From Aquipluma nitroreducens (GTDB lineage Bacteria; Bacteroidota; Bacteroidia; Bacteroidales; Prolixibacteraceae), in assembly GCF_009689585.1 (NCBI RefSeq), contig NZ_AP018694.1:1798001-1862000 (forward strand): 64,000 nucleotides of DNA. The letters run 5' to 3'. Positions 61,152 through 64,000 of the stretch are shown piece by piece. The notes beneath the pieces were generated by a model. The model was not told the DNA's origin. It ran no database searches and saw only the letters and a list, made by a program, of their open reading frames with translations. Within the stretch, counting starts at the first letter, position 1; each line of letters starts with the position of its first letter. The position numbers and the translations under genes were made by a program.

Positions 61152-61988
61152 ATGAAGAAAATAGCTATCCAGGGAATTGCAGGTTCTTTCCACGAAGATG
61201 CAGCACGAAGATATTTTGAGGATGAAATTGAAGTGGTCGAATGCAAATCCTTTACAAGCGTTTGCAATTTAATTGATACGGACCAGGTTAATATTGCTGT
61301 AATGGCCATCGAAAACTCGATCGCCGGCAGCTTATTGCAAAATTACGCCCTGATTCGCGACTATCATCTGAAAATTATCGGTGAGATTTATATCCACATC
61401 CAGATGCACCTGATGGCCAATCCGGGTGTGGCGAAAGAAGACATCAAAACCATTTATTCGCACCCAATAGCTATTAAACAGTGTGCCGAATACCTCGAAA
61501 GTCAATTTCCAAATGTTCACATCATTGAAAATCAGGATACTGCCGCTTCAGGCAAATTAGTTCATGACCAAAAATTAACGGATGCCGCTGCCATTGGAAA
61601 TCAACGCACTGCGGAACTTTACGAACTGGATATACTCGATTCGGGGCTCGAAACAAACAGGCAGAATTACACACGCTTCCTGATTTTATCGAAACATGCC
61701 CGGCACAACGACTTGGCCAATAAGGCTTCTGTTTGCTTTGAAGTAGGTCATTATTACGGCGCATTAGCCAATGTACTGAATACTTTTGCTGAGAATAAAA
61801 TCAACCTGACCAAAATACAATCGGTGCCAATCATTGGGAAACCAAACGAGTACACCTTCCATATTGACGTGGAATGGGATTCATTAGAAAATTACGAAAA
61901 AGCTCTCCATGCCATCTTAAAAAATGTATCGAGCTTATCAGTTTTAGGAGAATATGAGCGAGGAGAATTAGCTATTCACAATCAGTAA
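61152..61988 (+). CDS. pheA: Prephenate dehydratase with ACT domain
   Basis: 278 aa from the ATG at 61152 (the frame opens earlier, at 61035, inside the leader). Prephenate dehydratase domain: IAIQGIAGSFHEDAARRYF start, catalytic Thr in YTRFLILSK (about 180-188; N-Y-T-R-F motif). C-terminal ACT domain GALANVLNTFAENKINLTKI with QSVPI where the Phe-binding ESRP of many PheA proteins is expected, so feedback may be altered. It converts prephenate to phenylpyruvate. No chorismate mutase domain is fused. Followed by a flavodoxin-like gene at 12 bp. Confidence 0.9.
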   Translation: MKKIAIQGIAGSFHEDAARRYFEDEIEVVECKSFTSVCNLIDTDQVNIAVMAIENSIAGSLLQNYALIRDYHLKIIGEIYIHIQMHLMANPGVAKEDIKTIYSHPIAIKQCAEYLESQFPNVHIIENQDTAASGKLVHDQKLTDAAAIGNQRTAELYELDILDSGLETNRQNYTRFLILSKHARHNDLANKASVCFEVGHYYGALANVLNTFAENKINLTKIQSVPIIGKPNEYTFHIDVEWDSLENYEKALHAILKNVSSLSVLGEYERGELAIHNQ

Positions 61989-61999
61989 AATAAAATATT

Positions 62000-62524
62000 A
62001 TGAGCAAAATTGGATTATTTTTTGGTCCTGAAAAAGGTTCAGTTCACCGTGTTGCCGAAAAAGTGAAAGCAGCTTTGGGCGAACAGAATGTAGAAATGAT
62101 ATCGGTAAATGATGCTGTACTTGCTGATCTTGAAAAGTACGACCGGATCATCTTTGGAATTTCGACCGTTGGAAAAGAAACCTGGGATTCAAACTATTCA
62201 AATACTGACTGGAGCAAATTTTTCCCCAATATCAGCAAAGTAGATTTTTCGGGCAAAACAGTTGGAATCTTCGGATTGGGCGACCACATTACTTATGCTA
62301 GCTATTTCGTGAATGCGATGGGCATGTTGGCCAAAGATCTTCAGAAAAACGGCGCAACCATTGTTGGCAAGGTCAATCCTTCTGGCTATGAATTTGATGA
62401 GTCGGAAGCTATTTTCGATGGAATGTTTATCGGGCTCCCGATTGATGAAGATTTTGAACCGGAACTAACCGATGAACGTGTTGCAAACTGGATTATCAGC
62501 ATAAAACCAGCGTTCGGGCTTTAA
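62000..62524 (+). CDS. Flavodoxin-like protein with atypical phosphate loop
   Basis: 174 aa. The fold and landmarks are those of long-chain flavodoxins (IIFGISTVGKETWDSNYSNTDW, about 51-72, the first FMN loop; KTVGIFGLGDHITYASYFVNAMG, about 89-111, the second loop with GDHITYA). But the first phosphate-binding loop, usually GSTTGNT, is GPEKGSV, lacking the Thr/Ser pattern. It probably still binds FMN, since the other loops are intact. It lies 12 bp after pheA, so it may be the electron carrier for a neighbouring oxidoreductase, or have another role. Confidence 0.75.
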   Translation: MSKIGLFFGPEKGSVHRVAEKVKAALGEQNVEMISVNDAVLADLEKYDRIIFGISTVGKETWDSNYSNTDWSKFFPNISKVDFSGKTVGIFGLGDHITYASYFVNAMGMLAKDLQKNGATIVGKVNPSGYEFDESEAIFDGMFIGLPIDEDFEPELTDERVANWIISIKPAFGL

Positions 62525-62729
62525 AAATCCGAAACATGATAAAATACAGGTTCAGCTTTTAACCTGATTTTCTGTCAAATCAAAACCTGAAGCTATTAAC
62601 AGCTTTCAATTTAAAATCCGGAGGCTCGTGGTTTTTCCGAATTGAGAAAGCTGTTTTGCAATACCTTGGGCACATTTGATTTATAGCAAATACTTTGCTT
62701 ATTTTTACCCAACATTTTCAGCATTTTAG

Positions 62730-64000
62730 ATGAATAATACACCTGTACAACAAGAGATCGTAAAAAAATACATCGATCAGCTTCAGATCAAAGATCTTGG
62801 TAAAGCTTCGATTCGCGAAATTGTAGCGCTAATCAATTTCATTGAAGAAGAAAGCAAAACCAAATTTATCCGCATGGAAATGGGTGTTCCCGGACTGCCA
62901 CCTGCAAAGGTTGGTGTTGCCGCCGAAATTAATGCACTCGAATCGGGAGTTGCTTCCATTTATCCGATGATGGATGGAATCAAACCGCTCAAATACGAAG
63001 CTTCCCGTTTCATCAAACTATTTATGGATGTTGATGTTGAGCCTGCAAGTTGTATTCCAACCTGCGGATCGATGCAGGGAACTTTTGCGGCTCTTTTGGT
63101 AGCCGGAAATGTTGATTCGCAAAAAAATACCACCTTATTTATCGACCCGGGATTCCCTGTGCAAAAACAGCAAATGACCGTGATGGGTCATAAATATGAG
63201 TCGTTCGATGTGTTTGACTTCAGGGGAGAAAAACTTCGCGCAAAACTCGAATCGTATTTGTCGCAAGGAAACATCAATTCGATGGTTTATTCCAATCCAA
63301 ACAATCCAAGCTGGATTTGTATGACGGAGGAAGAACTTCAGATTATTGGCGAACTGGCTACCAAATACGATGTGATTGTGATGGAAGATCTGGCCTACTT
63401 CGGAATGGATTTCAGGAAAGATTTATATACTCCCGGAAAACCACCTTATCAGCCAAGTGTCGCCAAATACACCGATCATTATGTGCTGTTTATTTCAGCT
63501 TCCAAAATATTTTCATATGCCGGCCAGCGTGGAGCCATCATGGCTATTTCGGATGCGCTGTGGAATCGTCAGTATGAAAACCTGCAAGTCCGATTTGGGA
63601 GCAAACCTTTTGGGTTCACCATTGTGATGCAGGTTTTGTATGCTCTTTCTTCCGGAATTACACATTCAACCCAACATGCTTTGGCGGCTATGTTTAAAGC
63701 AGCCAGCGACGGTGAATTCAATTTCATTGAAGACGTAAAAGAATATGGCAGGAAAGCTAAAATCATGAAAGATTTATTTGTGAGCAACGGGTTTCAGGTT
63801 GTTTACGAAAAAGATGGGGACGAACCTATTGCTGATGGATTCTATTTCACCATTGGGTATCCGGGTATGACCGGAGGTGAGCTTCTGGAAAATCTGCTGT
63901 ATTATGGAATCAGTGCGATTACGCTAAAAAATACAGGGAGCGAAAAAGAAGGTTTGCGTGCATGTGTATCGCATGTCAAACGCGATCAATTTGACGATTT
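62730..64000 (+). CDS. PLP-dependent class I/II aminotransferase (truncated by window end)
   Basis: 423 codons are visible from the ATG at 62730; the frame is open to the window end, so the protein continues. PLP fold type I: SMVYSNPNNPSWICMTEEEL (about 190-209), DVIVMEDLAYFGMDF (about 219-233, PLP-Asp) and the PLP Lys in SASKIFSYAGQRGAI (about 258-272). It is probably an aspartate/aromatic aminotransferase. Next to pheA it would transaminate phenylpyruvate to phenylalanine. It is 205 bp after the flavodoxin gene. A weak CAGGTT/AACCTG hairpin at 62547-62566 lies between. Confidence 0.88.
   Translation, partial: MNNTPVQQEIVKKYIDQLQIKDLGKASIREIVALINFIEEESKTKFIRMEMGVPGLPPAKVGVAAEINALESGVASIYPMMDGIKPLKYEASRFIKLFMDVDVEPASCIPTCGSMQGTFAALLVAGNVDSQKNTTLFIDPGFPVQKQQMTVMGHKYESFDVFDFRGEKLRAKLESYLSQGNINSMVYSNPNNPSWICMTEEELQIIGELATKYDVIVMEDLAYFGMDFRKDLYTPGKPPYQPSVAKYTDHYVLFISASKIFSYAGQRGAIMAISDALWNRQYENLQVRFGSKPFGFTIVMQVLYALSSGITHSTQHALAAMFKAASDGEFNFIEDVKEYGRKAKIMKDLFVSNGFQVVYEKDGDEPIADGFYFTIGYPGMTGGELLENLLYYGISAITLKNTGSEKEGLRACVSHVKRDQFDD

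Overview
The window looks like a chromosomal segment of a Bacteroidota bacterium, most likely an anaerobic or facultative member of the Marinilabiliales/Prolixibacteraceae type. The evidence is: TAnnTTTG-type -7 promoter boxes, a type IX secretion (T9SS) C-terminal sorting domain, an S46 dipeptidyl peptidase, an lpxK-punA pair, a Bacteroidota-style carotenoid cluster, a glutaminyl-tRNA synthetase, and an [FeFe]-hydrogenase maturase (HydG). Genus-level placement is inference only.

Layout. 1-5.8 kb is an aldehyde/redox detoxification-like locus: a truncated AraC regulator divergent from a YqhD-like Fe-alcohol dehydrogenase, then a cupin and a hexapeptide acetyltransferase, a CMD-like protein, a second cupin with a decayed acetyltransferase remnant, a T9SS-exported cyclophilin-like protein and an aldo/keto reductase. 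5.9-11.6 kb holds assorted metabolism (DUF4256, an ICMT-like methyltransferase, a PLP-dependent dehydratase, a GNAT, punA, lpxK). 11.7-20.5 kb is a carotenoid island: crtI-crtB on the minus strand, divergent from crtD-cruF-crtW-acyltransferase-glycosyltransferase-TPR protein, with a PlsC-like gene closing it. This fits an acylated, glycosylated keto-carotenoid, but no cyclase is present. 20.7-22.9 kb has a YdjC/ChbG-like deacetylase, a DUF1456 protein and a zinc-dependent phospholipase C-like protein.

23.0-32.6 kb is a visibly AT-rich integrated mobile element of about 9.6 kb in the 3' end of a tRNA-Cys(GCA) gene, bounded by a perfect 17-bp direct repeat. It carries a tyrosine integrase next to the left end, a serine resolvase, a DUF6908-like protein, a small conserved-looking protein, a membrane protein plus RES-like (NAD-consuming) protein as probable cargo, a Rep_trans-like replication initiator with a hairpin-rich upstream region, and an XRE-type regulator. 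An intact IS4-family insertion sequence has split a lipoprotein gene inside it. The element brings its own terminator for the tRNA, while the tRNA's original terminator is stranded at the far end. I found no conjugation or phage structural genes, so it looks like a small mobilizable or satellite-like element.

32.7-48.2 kb returns to chromosome: an HxlR/nitroreductase divergent pair with an operator palindrome, a Ycf48-like lipoprotein, a GH27 alpha-galactosidase, folB, glnS, a pterin dehydratase, a pirin, hydG with a MOSC-MogA fusion, a type II toxin-antitoxin pair, an exported superoxide dismutase, and a DUF2520-kdsC-maf operon. 48.3-55.4 kb has an orphan sugar-binding lipoprotein, a DPP11-type peptidase, a universal stress protein, an ADP-forming acyl-CoA synthetase and a Gly-rich RRM protein. 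56-64 kb is an aromatic-acid/aromatic amino acid cluster: a porin, two phenylacetate-CoA ligase genes each followed by a double-ACT protein, prephenate dehydratase, a flavodoxin-like protein and an aminotransferase cut off by the window end.
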